20,948 nt of DNA from NCBI GenBank assembly GCA_947483545.1, contig CANKNP010000043.1, positions 1 to 20,948 on the forward strand, in the 5' to 3' direction. The position numbers and the translations under genes are program-made. Below are positions 1-7,390 of the stretch, one piece after another (position 1 is the stretch's first letter; each line of letters starts with the position of its first letter). The notes under the pieces were generated by a model. It worked only from the letters and a program-made list of their open reading frames with translations. It had not been told where the DNA came from and did no database searches. Origin of the DNA: Deltaproteobacteria bacterium (lineage in GTDB: Bacteria > Myxococcota > UBA796 > SXON01).

Positions 1-45
1 AGTGTATGCGGGCGAACCGAGCGGCTCCCTACGCCCAGCCGATGG

Positions 46-867
46 TCACCAGGAGATTCGGCCGCCGTCGCGATCCGCCTCGGCCTCGCTGCCGCCCGCC
101 AACCACGCCTCCGCGCCCCGGCCCACGGTGTTCAGCAGCCAGGCGACGGCATATTCCTGGATGAGCGCCTGTCGCGCCGAATCGCTGTCGCCGCAGACCA
201 GCGTACAGCCCGTCTCCGTGTCCGACTCGAAGTCACAGTGGCTGGCGCCGATCACGGTGACATGCCACGCCAGGGGGATGTCCCACGCCGTGGAGTTCGC
301 GTCGGAGTTGCAGGCTGTGGGCTCGCCGTGCAGAACGAGCGCGTTGAGGACGTCCGCCGCCGCCTCCAACCCCAGCTCCGACGAATCCACGGGGTCAAGG
401 CCAACGTAGGCATCGACGGGCGCCTGCGTGGCCGCGAGGAGGCTGGCCAGCCCCCCCGCGCTGTGACCGACGAGCATGACGCCCGCGCCCTGATCCACCG
501 CTGGAACCATGGAATCCGCGATGAACGCTCCGTTTGCGGCGTGGTCGGAGAATTCTGGGAGCACGGGGGTCGCGACGAGGAACCCCCAGCTCGCGGCCCG
601 ACGCGCTCCCGTGACATGGAACTGCGGGCCGCGCGCGAAGCCGTGGGACCACACCACCCCCGGCAGGGCCCCGGGCGCGTCGGGGGTGTAGAGCGTCACC
701 TCCTGACCCGCCACCTCGACCGTCTCCTCGATCACGCCGAAGGGCCCGTCGCCGTCACCGTAGGTGTCCGTGTCGCTGTCGGTCTCGCCAGCCGTATCGC
801 TGTCGCTTTCGGGTGGCCCCGAGTCGGAGGTCGGCGCCGAACAGGAGGACAGGATCAGGAGGAGCAT
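46..867 (-). CDS. Lipoprotein alpha/beta hydrolase (chlorophyllase / PET-hydrolase-like)
   Basis: Predicted 273-residue secreted esterase-type hydrolase. The first nine residues (MLLLILSSC) form a very short hydrophobic leader ending in a lipobox-like LSSC, so Cys9 is the probable lipidation site. Residues 12-41 are a Ser/Asp/Thr/Gly-rich linker of the kind that tethers surface lipoproteins. The hydrolase core follows: VVWSHGF at 71-77 (oxyanion strand and HG motif), the nucleophile elbow GHSAGG at 134-139 with Ser136, an acidic candidate in LDPVD at 157-161, and the catalytic His in GASH at 207-210. Cys186, Cys211, Cys221 and Cys225 could form disulfides. The reading frame runs open far upstream, but that part is His/Arg-rich antisense sequence of the neighbouring gene. 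The ATG at 867 directly precedes the leader and was chosen for that reason. The gene is divergent from the subtilase-like gene. Substrate unknown; polyesters, esters or lipids are all possible. Confidence 0.85.
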   Translation of the reverse strand: MLLLILSSCSAPTSDSGPPESDSDTAGETDSDTDTYGDGDGPFGVIEETVEVAGQEVTLYTPDAPGALPGVVWSHGFARGPQFHVTGARRAASWGFLVATPVLPEFSDHAANGAFIADSMVPAVDQGAGVMLVGHSAGGLASLLAATQAPVDAYVGLDPVDSSELGLEAAADVLNALVLHGEPTACNSDANSTAWDIPLAWHVTVIGASHCDFESDTETGCTLVCGDSDSARQALIQEYAVAWLLNTVGRGAEAWLAGGSEAEADRDGGRISW

Positions 868-954
868 TGGATTCCGGAGCCCGACGCAAGTAGCTTGTGG
901 CCCCGGCCGCGCCAGCCGCAGCGGTACCGATGGACCGCATATAGACTGCGCGCC
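868..954. promoter_or_regulatory. Divergent intergenic region with a near-leaderless -10-like box
   Basis: These 87 bases separate two divergent start codons and must hold or overlap both promoters. On the + strand, TATAGACT at 940-947 resembles a -10 box. Its better hexamer, TAGACT, ends 7 nt before the ATG at 955, which would put the transcript start at or just before the start codon. I see no good -35 hexamer at the expected distance and no Shine-Dalgarno sequence before either start. The assignment is tentative. Confidence 0.3.
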
Positions 955-3900
955 ATGCTGCTCCTCGTCCTCGCCGCCCATGCCGTGCTCCCCCTTCCTA
1001 CCCACCCCGAATGCGGGGAGCCCGACCGCGGCGATTTGTGTCCCGCCGACTTGAACGAGCGTTGGACCTACCTGTCGTACATCCCCGTCGCATGGCAGGA
1101 GAGCGTCCGGTCCGAGGAGACTGCGACCGGCGCGAGCATCGACCGCGCCTGGAGAACGACGACCGGGCGGACGGACGTGGTGATCTCCGTGATGGACAGC
1201 GGGATCGACTGGGGGGCGGATGGCATCGTTCGGAAAACCGCGTTGAACATCGCGGAGCTGCCGATGCCGAGCGGGTACGACGTCTACGACGCAGACGGGA
1301 ACGGGGTCGTCAACGTGAGCGACTACGTGGGCACGGTTGATCCGGAGGCGGGGGTGGCGGCTGCGGACGACATCCTCGATCCCTCGGATCTCATCGCCAC
1401 GTATTCCGACGGTACGGACGCCGACGGGAACGGTTTCGTGGACGATATCGCCGGTTGGGACTTTCTTTGGAACGACAACGACCCCTACGATGACACGGAC
1501 TTCGGCCATGGCACCGGCGAGGCCGAGTGGTCGTCCGAAGAGGGCGGGGACGGCGGCGAGATCGGGGCGTGCCCCAACTGCATGGTGATGCATCTGCGGG
1601 TGGGCGACACCTTCGTCGCAGACGCCGCTGCGTTTGCCTCAGCGGTGCTGTACGCGACCGACAACGGGGTGGACATTGTGCAGGTCGCCATCGGAGCGAT
1701 CACGCGCCCCGCGTATGCCCAGGTGGCGATTGACTACGCCTGGGAGCACGATGTGCTGGTGGTATCGAGCGCCGGCGACGAGACGGCGTGGCACTCCAAC
1801 CCGCCCGCCAACCAAGCGAGGGCGGTCTACGTGCATGGGATCACCTACGCGGGAGACTCCGAGGCAGAGGCCAGCTCGTTCCTGGCCTATGAAAACTGCA
1901 CCAATCATGGCCCACGCCTCGATTTTTCGGTTTCGAGCGACGATTGCTCGTCCTACGCCACTGGTCTCACCGCGGGCGTGGCCGGCCTGGTCCTCTCGGC
2001 GGCCCGCGACGCCGGGCTCACGCTCACGCCTGCCGAGCTCACACAGCTGCTTGTTCGCCAAGTCGAGGACATCGACCTCTCCGCCGACCCCGATCCGCGG
2101 TGGTATCCCTCGCAGCCGGGGTGGGACCGGTACTTCGGAGAGGGGCGCTTGAACGCCGAGGCATCGGTCGAGGCCGCTCGCTACGCCCGCATCCCACCCT
2201 CCGTCGAGATCACGACCCCCACGTGGCTCGCCTACCTCGACCCGGTCGCGACGCCCACCGTGACGGTCGGGGGGAGCGTGGCAGCGCCGCGCGGCTCTCT
2301 CTTGAGCTGGACTCTGGAAGTGGGCCCGGGCCTTGAGCCGGACGTTTGGGAGACCCTGGGATCGGGATCGGCAGCCACGGAGGCGCTCGCGGATTGGACG
2401 CTCCCCCAACAGGACTGTGCGCTGGAGGACTACGCCGTCGGCACCACGACGGTGGAGCGGGAAGAGGCGATGAACGCCTGCACGTGGACCCTGCGGCTCT
2501 CCGCCCTCGATGCCGCGGGAGCCGAGGCCGTTGTGCGGCGCACGGTTTATGTTCAACACGACCCCGATGCCTTGCCTGGGTTTCCGCAGCGGCTCGGAGA
2601 CGGCAGCTCGCTGGAGGCGTCGCCGCTGCTCGTCGATGTCGATGCGGACGGCGTGCTCGACGTGATCCAGGCGAGCGGCGGTGGTTGGGTGACAGCGCTG
2701 CATGGCGATGGCTCCTTGATCTGGAGCGCACATGTCGAGACGTTGGAGGAGATCGACGATGCGCTGCCGGGGTCGCACTCTGGGGCGCCGGCCTACGCGG
2801 AGGTCGGGCTCGCGATGTACGCGCCGATCGCCGCTACGCCGGCCGCGGGCGACCTCGACGGAGACGGGCAGATGGAGATCGTGGTCGCGACGATGCGCGG
2901 AGCGGTCCACGTGTTCGGGGCCGATGGCGCGACGCGGATGGGGTTCCCCGTCCTGCTCGACCCGATCCTCTCGACCGATCCGGCCTACCAGATCGACGAC
3001 GGCATCCTCGGCGCTCCCGTGCTGTCCGACCTCGACGGGGACGGGCGACTCGACATCATCGCCGCGGGCTTCGACGGCAAGGTGTACGCTTGGACGCCCG
3101 ACGGTGCGCTCCTTCCGGGGTGGCCCATCGTCCCGCGCTGGGACGCCGGGATCGAGGGCCGTGAACACATCGTGTCCTCCCCGGCCGTGGGTGATCTCGA
3201 CGGCGACGGGCTCCCCGAGGTCGTATTCGGCACCAACGAAGCGATTGACGACGAACACGCCCCCCTCTTTGCCTACCACGGGGACGGCACGCCGCTCGAC
3301 GGCTGGCCGGTGCGGATGTGGGGCTACTCCACAGACGTGCTGCCCGTCGTGGGGGAGGGGATGCCCGAGTCGGCTGCGATTGGCGACCTGGACGGGGACG
3401 GCGTCCCGGAGATCATCGCCCACTCGATCGGCGGCGCGGTGTCGGTGTTCGCCCCCGATGGCAGCACGATCATCGAGACCAACACCAGCCGTTCGACCTA
3501 CGGAGCACAGTCGAACGTGGGCGACAACGCCGTCCTCCCGCTCATCAACTCGCCCTCCGTCGGAGACGTGGACGGGGACGGCGTGCTGGACGTCGTGACC
3601 GGCGCGACGGGCATCGGGTACATGCTCGGGGGCGTGACCCGCGGCGAGCGGACGGACTTCGACCAGATGGTCGCGGCGTGGAGCGGGGTGGACGGCTCGT
3701 TTCTCGCTGGATGGCCCCGCCTGGTCGATGACCTTCCGTTCTTTTTGAACCCGGCCATCGGCGACATCGACGGTGACCGCGCGATGGAGGTCATCGCCGG
3801 AACAGGGGGTGGAACGGCGCACGCGTGGAACGCGGACGGCGAGGAGCCCTCCGGGTGGCCGAAGCTCGTCGGCGGCTGGGTGATCGCGTCTCCGGCCATT

Positions 3901-4257
3901 GGGGACATCGACGGCGACGGCTTCCTGGACGTGGTGCTCGGAACGCGGGACGGCTACCTCTTCGCGTGGACGACAGCGAGCCCGGCCGGTGCCTCGGTGG
4001 CGTGGTCGCAGCTGGGACACGATCCGATGCACACCAAGGACAGTCGGACCCCGCTGATTGGGTACAACCAAGGCTACCCGGAGTCCTCCGAACCGGCGCC
4101 GGAGCCGGAGCGTTGCGGCTGCGCGAGCGGGAGCGGGGCTTGGGGGTGGGCCGGCGTGGGGATCGCTTTGGCTCTGTTGCGGCGCCGTAGAGCGCGGCGC
4201 GAAGCGGTGCTGAGCGATGCCAGGGAGACCGCGCCGATGTGCAGCGGCGTCCTGTAG
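955..4257 (+). CDS. Secreted subtilisin-like (S8) protein with FG-GAP repeats and MYXO-CTERM tail
   Basis: Predicted 1100-residue surface protein. A hydrophobic leader (MLLLVLAAHA) is followed by a subtilase domain at about 60-410. Asp81 lies in SVMDSGID, His185 in FGHGTG, and Ser333 in CSSYATG, which takes the place of the usual GTSMATP. The oxyanion-hole Asn of the family is Asp275 here (SSAGDE). Two DxDxNG calcium-type loops lie at 112-117 and 155-160. A beta-rich domain covers about 410-540. Eight FG-GAP/VCBS motifs (D-[LVI]-D-[GA]-D) run from about 560 to 990 and suggest a beta-propeller. The C-terminus has CGC near 1055, one hydrophobic helix and RRRRARR, the MYXO-CTERM architecture processed and anchored at the myxobacterial surface. 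About 18 further residues follow the Arg cluster, which is unusually long. The ATG at 955 was chosen because the 239 codons upstream are shadow sequence. Activity is uncertain given the substitutions. Confidence 0.88.
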   Translation: MLLLVLAAHAVLPLPTHPECGEPDRGDLCPADLNERWTYLSYIPVAWQESVRSEETATGASIDRAWRTTTGRTDVVISVMDSGIDWGADGIVRKTALNIAELPMPSGYDVYDADGNGVVNVSDYVGTVDPEAGVAAADDILDPSDLIATYSDGTDADGNGFVDDIAGWDFLWNDNDPYDDTDFGHGTGEAEWSSEEGGDGGEIGACPNCMVMHLRVGDTFVADAAAFASAVLYATDNGVDIVQVAIGAITRPAYAQVAIDYAWEHDVLVVSSAGDETAWHSNPPANQARAVYVHGITYAGDSEAEASSFLAYENCTNHGPRLDFSVSSDDCSSYATGLTAGVAGLVLSAARDAGLTLTPAELTQLLVRQVEDIDLSADPDPRWYPSQPGWDRYFGEGRLNAEASVEAARYARIPPSVEITTPTWLAYLDPVATPTVTVGGSVAAPRGSLLSWTLEVGPGLEPDVWETLGSGSAATEALADWTLPQQDCALEDYAVGTTTVEREEAMNACTWTLRLSALDAAGAEAVVRRTVYVQHDPDALPGFPQRLGDGSSLEASPLLVDVDADGVLDVIQASGGGWVTALHGDGSLIWSAHVETLEEIDDALPGSHSGAPAYAEVGLAMYAPIAATPAAGDLDGDGQMEIVVATMRGAVHVFGADGATRMGFPVLLDPILSTDPAYQIDDGILGAPVLSDLDGDGRLDIIAAGFDGKVYAWTPDGALLPGWPIVPRWDAGIEGREHIVSSPAVGDLDGDGLPEVVFGTNEAIDDEHAPLFAYHGDGTPLDGWPVRMWGYSTDVLPVVGEGMPESAAIGDLDGDGVPEIIAHSIGGAVSVFAPDGSTIIETNTSRSTYGAQSNVGDNAVLPLINSPSVGDVDGDGVLDVVTGATGIGYMLGGVTRGERTDFDQMVAAWSGVDGSFLAGWPRLVDDLPFFLNPAIGDIDGDRAMEVIAGTGGGTAHAWNADGEEPSGWPKLVGGWVIASPAIGDIDGDGFLDVVLGTRDGYLFAWTTASPAGASVAWSQLGHDPMHTKDSRTPLIGYNQGYPESSEPAPEPERCGCASGSGAWGWAGVGIALALLRRRRARREAVLSDARETAPMCSGVL

Positions 4258-4364
4258 CGGTCGTGGACGGCGCCGAAAATCGCGTTGAGCCGCCCCAACG
4301 CGTCGAACACCGTCGCCGGTCCCGAGACCAACACATCCGTCAGCAACAAGTCTGTTGGGATCAA
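4074..4364 (-). CDS. Possible small 96-residue protein, last gene of the ABC/CPBP operon
   Basis: This reading frame starts with TTG at 4364, overlapping the TGA of the CPBP-fusion gene (TTGA). A GGAGGAG sequence lies about 8 nt upstream, so translational coupling is possible. Its first 55 or so codons have third positions that are mostly G or C and encode a natural-looking sequence, with LLLTDVLVSGPATVFDALG near the start. They fill the otherwise gene-free gap at 4258-4360. The last ~40 codons are antisense to the MYXO-CTERM tail of the convergent gene and look low-complexity (Arg, then Pro/Ser/Gly). I recognise no family. A GTG at 4334 is another possible start. It may be a real small protein, a truncated remnant of a longer gene, or chance. 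Confidence 0.35.
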   Translation of the reverse strand: MIPTDLLLTDVLVSGPATVFDALGRLNAIFGAVHDRYRTPLHIGAVSLASLSTASRRALRRRNRAKAIPTPAHPQAPLPLAQPQRSGSGAGSEDSG

Positions 4365-6181
4365 GCCCCCCGCTCCTCCCCCCCCGCCCGCCCCAACAAC
4401 CAAACGCTCGCCGCCCCCGCAATTCCCAACGCCCCAAGGCTCACCCACCCCGCCGTCTCGTCCGCTGCGGGGCTCCGGGTGACCGCCCAGGCGTTGTGCA
4501 GCATGTGCGCGACCATCCCCGGGAGAACGGACCGGCACCGCCATGCGATCCAGCCGAACAACAGCCCGATGACGAACACCGGGGCCAACTTCACCGCGGA
4601 TCCGTGGACCAGCGCGAACAAGACCGCTTGCACCACGATAGCCACCGCAGGCTTCGACCCGCGCAGGAGCAGTCCCTGGACCGCCCCGCGGAACAACAGC
4701 TCCTCGGGGATGCCCGCGCACAGCGTCAGAACCCAGAAAGGAAGCGCCACGCTCGCGAAGGCCTCCAGCTCCGCTGGGCTCAGGAACAAGGTTGGCGGGA
4801 GCAGGATCAGCGCGAGATCTGCGACCGTCGCGGAGGCTGCCACCAAACCCGGGATGAGCACCCAGACGCGAGGCGGCGGTAGGTAGAGGCCCAGCGCACG
4901 CTGAACGGGCAGCCCGAGGACCACCGGCATCATCAGCGCCGGCAGCGCGAACGCGCCGATCTGCACCGCGGCGAAGCCCCAGGCGCCGTCCGGACTGAGA
5001 GCACTGAGCAAGAAGAGCATGGCTGGCAACGCGGCGATCCCCAACAAGATGGCTTCGGCGCGGTAATCTCCCGCCGCGTGCCGGCGGAGGCTCCCACCAG
5101 ACTCTGGGTCTACGGCCATCCCGGTTGCGTACTGGCGGGTGACGTAGTGGGTGCAGGCGGCGATCACCGCCACCGCGCCCAAAACGGCGGCGACGGTTGG
5201 GCCCAAACGGAGCGGCTCGGACTCGAAAAAGAGCGAAATCAAGCCTCCGATGGGCACGAAAGCGCCGACCGGCCAGCCTGCGGCGTCCAGCGCCCGGGAG
5301 ATCCCGGCGAGCAGGGGCAGCCCAAGCATCGGGACCGCGATCCGCACGTTTGCGTCCGTCGCCCCCGCAGCGTTGGCGATGCTCGCGATGCTCGTCGCGG
5401 CCAGCAGGAGCACGGCCAGGGGCAGGAGCAGAAGATGCACGTCAAAGGGGGAGGATTGGGCGACTCCTGCGGCCACCGCCACGCCCGAGCCCAGCAGCGT
5501 GGGGAGCACGGTCAGGAGCCCCGCCGCGGTGGTCACGAAGAGCAGCGAAAGCGTCAGATCCCGGCGCCGAACACCCGTAGCGAGGATGGCCTCCAAGGTT
5601 CCGGAGAGCTTCATGGCCGGCAGCGCGGCCACAACCATGCCCGTACACGCGAACACCATCGAGAAGTACAAGGCGACCCGTGAGGTCGAGAGCCCCCCCC
5701 AGTCCGTGGGATCCGCGGTGGTGACCGTCACGGTCTCGCCGGGCCGCGCGTCGAACCCTGCGGCGGTCAGCCTTGCCGCGCGGGCCTCGCGGATCCGCTC
5801 CTTGACGCACTTGCGGACCTTGTCCACCTCGGTGTTGTCGTCGCCGGTCAGGTCGATCCGCGTGGCCTCGACGCATGGGCTGCTCAGAGTGTCGATGCAG
5901 GCCCCGGGAACGGTGACCACGATGCGGACAACGCCGTTGGGGTCGAGGGGATCGGGCCAGGTGAACGCGCCGTCCCCCTCGATCATCGTCGTGGGCAGGT
6001 CTTCGCAGGCGGGCGGATCGGGGGGGTTCAAGCCCTCGACGAACGCCGTGAACCACTCCGACCGCGGCTGGGCCCCGAAGTAGCCGAAAACCGCGGCGAG
6101 CACGAGCGTCAGGACGACCGCGCCTGGCTTGCGGAGCACGGGCGCGCCGATCAGCCGCGACAACGCCCAGAGCACCCTCAT
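4361..6181 (-). CDS. ABC-2 type permease fused to a CPBP intramembrane protease
   Basis: Predicted 606-residue polytopic membrane protein joining two modules. The N-terminal half (about 1-385) is an ABC-2/NatB-like permease: one helix near 18-36, a large extracytoplasmic loop at about 37-165 with Cys59, Cys95, Cys103 and Cys125, then a membrane domain. The C-terminal half (about 390-590) is a CPBP (CAAX/Abi, glutamic-type) protease-like domain with all three signature motifs: EELLFR at 493-498 (EExxxR), FALVH at 522-526 (FxxxH) and HMLHN at 559-563 (HxxxN). The fusion of ABC permease and CPBP domain is a known architecture in Planctomycetes and related bacteria. The ATG overlaps the TGA of the upstream permease (ATGA), so the two are probably translated together and pair in one exporter. 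Whether the CPBP part cleaves exported substrate or serves another role cannot be read from the sequence. Confidence 0.88.
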   Translation of the reverse strand: MRVLWALSRLIGAPVLRKPGAVVLTLVLAAVFGYFGAQPRSEWFTAFVEGLNPPDPPACEDLPTTMIEGDGAFTWPDPLDPNGVVRIVVTVPGACIDTLSSPCVEATRIDLTGDDNTEVDKVRKCVKERIREARAARLTAAGFDARPGETVTVTTADPTDWGGLSTSRVALYFSMVFACTGMVVAALPAMKLSGTLEAILATGVRRRDLTLSLLFVTTAAGLLTVLPTLLGSGVAVAAGVAQSSPFDVHLLLLPLAVLLLAATSIASIANAAGATDANVRIAVPMLGLPLLAGISRALDAAGWPVGAFVPIGGLISLFFESEPLRLGPTVAAVLGAVAVIAACTHYVTRQYATGMAVDPESGGSLRRHAAGDYRAEAILLGIAALPAMLFLLSALSPDGAWGFAAVQIGAFALPALMMPVVLGLPVQRALGLYLPPPRVWVLIPGLVAASATVADLALILLPPTLFLSPAELEAFASVALPFWVLTLCAGIPEELLFRGAVQGLLLRGSKPAVAIVVQAVLFALVHGSAVKLAPVFVIGLLFGWIAWRCRSVLPGMVAHMLHNAWAVTRSPAADETAGWVSLGALGIAGAASVWLLGRAGGEERGA

Positions 6182-7167
6182 CGGGCCGCGCCCCGGGCTC
6201 GCACGCAGAGGGCGACAATCGCCGCGGTGGCCCCGACCGTGCTGGCGACCCCCGCGAGCCAGCCCAGCACACCCTCAGCGACGAAGATCCCGCCGAGCGG
6301 GATCCAGGCCTGGCCCATCGCGATGCCCAGTCCCAACAGCGCCATCTGAACCATCAGCACCGAACCCGCCGACTGCATCGCCAGCACCGGCGTGGGCGCG
6401 ACCTCGCCGGTCCAGAGCAGCGATGCCGTCATCAACGCCTGGGCGAGCACCACCCGCAGGATGTCGCTGGGGTGGGGCTCCAGCAGCGTCGTCCCTCCGA
6501 TGAGCGCGACGACGGCCGCGAAGAACAGCGCCGCGCCGCCGAACGCGACCACCGTCGCGGCGACCACCCGCGCCAGCACGGGCTCCCAGCGCCGAAGTCG
6601 AAGCACGGCGAGCGTCTCGTACAGCCCCGACGCCCGGTCCGCAGCGGCCAAGGGCACCAGGGCATAGAGCAGCGCCCAGATCGGCGCGAAGGCCAGGTAG
6701 GCGGCGACCGACCCCTTCGGCAGGTCCAAGCCCTCCTTTGGCACCTCTGGCCGCGCGCTCAACTTCGGGAGGCGGACGGACGGTCCACGAGGCCCGACCG
6801 CGAGGCCGAGCGCGTGATCCCCGGCATCCTGAAGGGCCTCTTCCACACGTTCACCCCCCGCGCCCGCGACCTGGGCTTCCCAGCGCCCTCCTGGCGCCGC
6901 GACCACGCCGAAGATCGCACCGTCCACCCGCCCAGCGTCCAGCTCGGCCTGGGGGGTGGCGGAGGTCAGGACGGTGAGATCCTGCGCGCGCAGCTTTTCC
7001 TCCAGCGGGAACTGCTCCGGGAGATCTTTCGGAATCGCGATGGTCTTGGCCGGCGTCGGCTTGAGCAGAACCAGCATCCCGACGACCGTGAGGGGCACGA
7101 CGACCATCGGCACGAACCCAAGCGCGGCCACCACCCAGGGCGACCGAACCAGCCGACGCAGCTCCAT
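6178..7167 (-). CDS. ABC-2 type transporter permease (NatB-like)
   Basis: Predicted 329-residue permease with one N-terminal helix (about 12-34), an extracytoplasmic loop (about 35-155) and a cluster of further helices to the C-terminus, the layout of ABC-2/NatB-type permeases. MELRRLVRSPW at the start is the typical cytoplasmic lead-in. The ATG at 7167 was preferred. A longer form could begin with TTG at 7230, but those extra codons come from a dispersed repeat element. There is no clear Shine-Dalgarno sequence. The gene follows the ATPase gene after a gap filled by that repeat, and it overlaps the CPBP-fusion gene by 4 nt. With those neighbours it should form a heterodimeric exporter of unknown substrate; Na+, peptide, lipid or antibiotic are the usual options. 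Confidence 0.85.
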   Translation of the reverse strand: MELRRLVRSPWVVAALGFVPMVVVPLTVVGMLVLLKPTPAKTIAIPKDLPEQFPLEEKLRAQDLTVLTSATPQAELDAGRVDGAIFGVVAAPGGRWEAQVAGAGGERVEEALQDAGDHALGLAVGPRGPSVRLPKLSARPEVPKEGLDLPKGSVAAYLAFAPIWALLYALVPLAAADRASGLYETLAVLRLRRWEPVLARVVAATVVAFGGAALFFAAVVALIGGTTLLEPHPSDILRVVLAQALMTASLLWTGEVAPTPVLAMQSAGSVLMVQMALLGLGIAMGQAWIPLGGIFVAEGVLGWLAGVASTVGATAAIVALCVRARGAAR

Positions 7168-7190
7168 CCCGGTGAGCGCGGCGAAGGGCC

Positions 7191-7383
7191 GGAGCCAGCT
7201 TCGAGCGCCGGACGAAGTCCGAGCGGTCAAAGCTGGCTCCGGCGTTTGCGTCCGGGGCGGGACTGGCGCGAAGCGCCGGACCCGACCGGCCGGACGCGAA
7301 CACCAGCCCGCGAATGCGGGCGTTCTTCGAGAACACTGGCCGATGCGCCCGGGCCGCGCCCTCGCGGGCCGGGAGAATCGGCG
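7191..7383 (+). repeat. 193-bp four-hairpin repeat element, copy A (intergenic)
   Basis: This folded element occupies almost the whole gap between the ABC ATPase stop and the permease start. In order it contains: hairpin I (7191-7240, outer stem GGAGCCAGCTT/AAGCTGGCTCC, inner stem closed by a GAA loop); hairpin II (about 7243-7302, arms GTTTGCGTCCGG/CCGGACGCGAAC, with an inner GGCGC-GAA-GCGCC); hairpin III (GCCCGC-GAAT-GCGGGC, about 7306-7321); and hairpin IV (about 7340-7381, CCGAT...ATCGG). An inverted copy lies at 8775-8968. The last ~155 bases of the two are about 80% alike by eye, and hairpin I is the same 50 nt in both with compensating base changes. There is no transposase gene, so it resembles a MITE/REP-like or structured-RNA repeat. 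Confidence 0.85.
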
Positions 7384-7390
7384 TTTCCGA

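Noticed and set aside
238..954. Upstream extension of the subtilase-like ORF
   Set aside because: These codons are antisense to the hydrolase gene and precede a proper signal sequence.
868..1593. Upstream extension of the hydrolase ORF
   Set aside because: His/Arg/Val-rich shadow of the subtilase gene; the lipoprotein leader begins at 867.
1639..4437. A 932-codon open frame antisense to the subtilase-like gene
   Set aside because: It is a GC-driven shadow: His/Arg/Val-rich, no domain, and opposite a gene with eight clear FG-GAP motifs.
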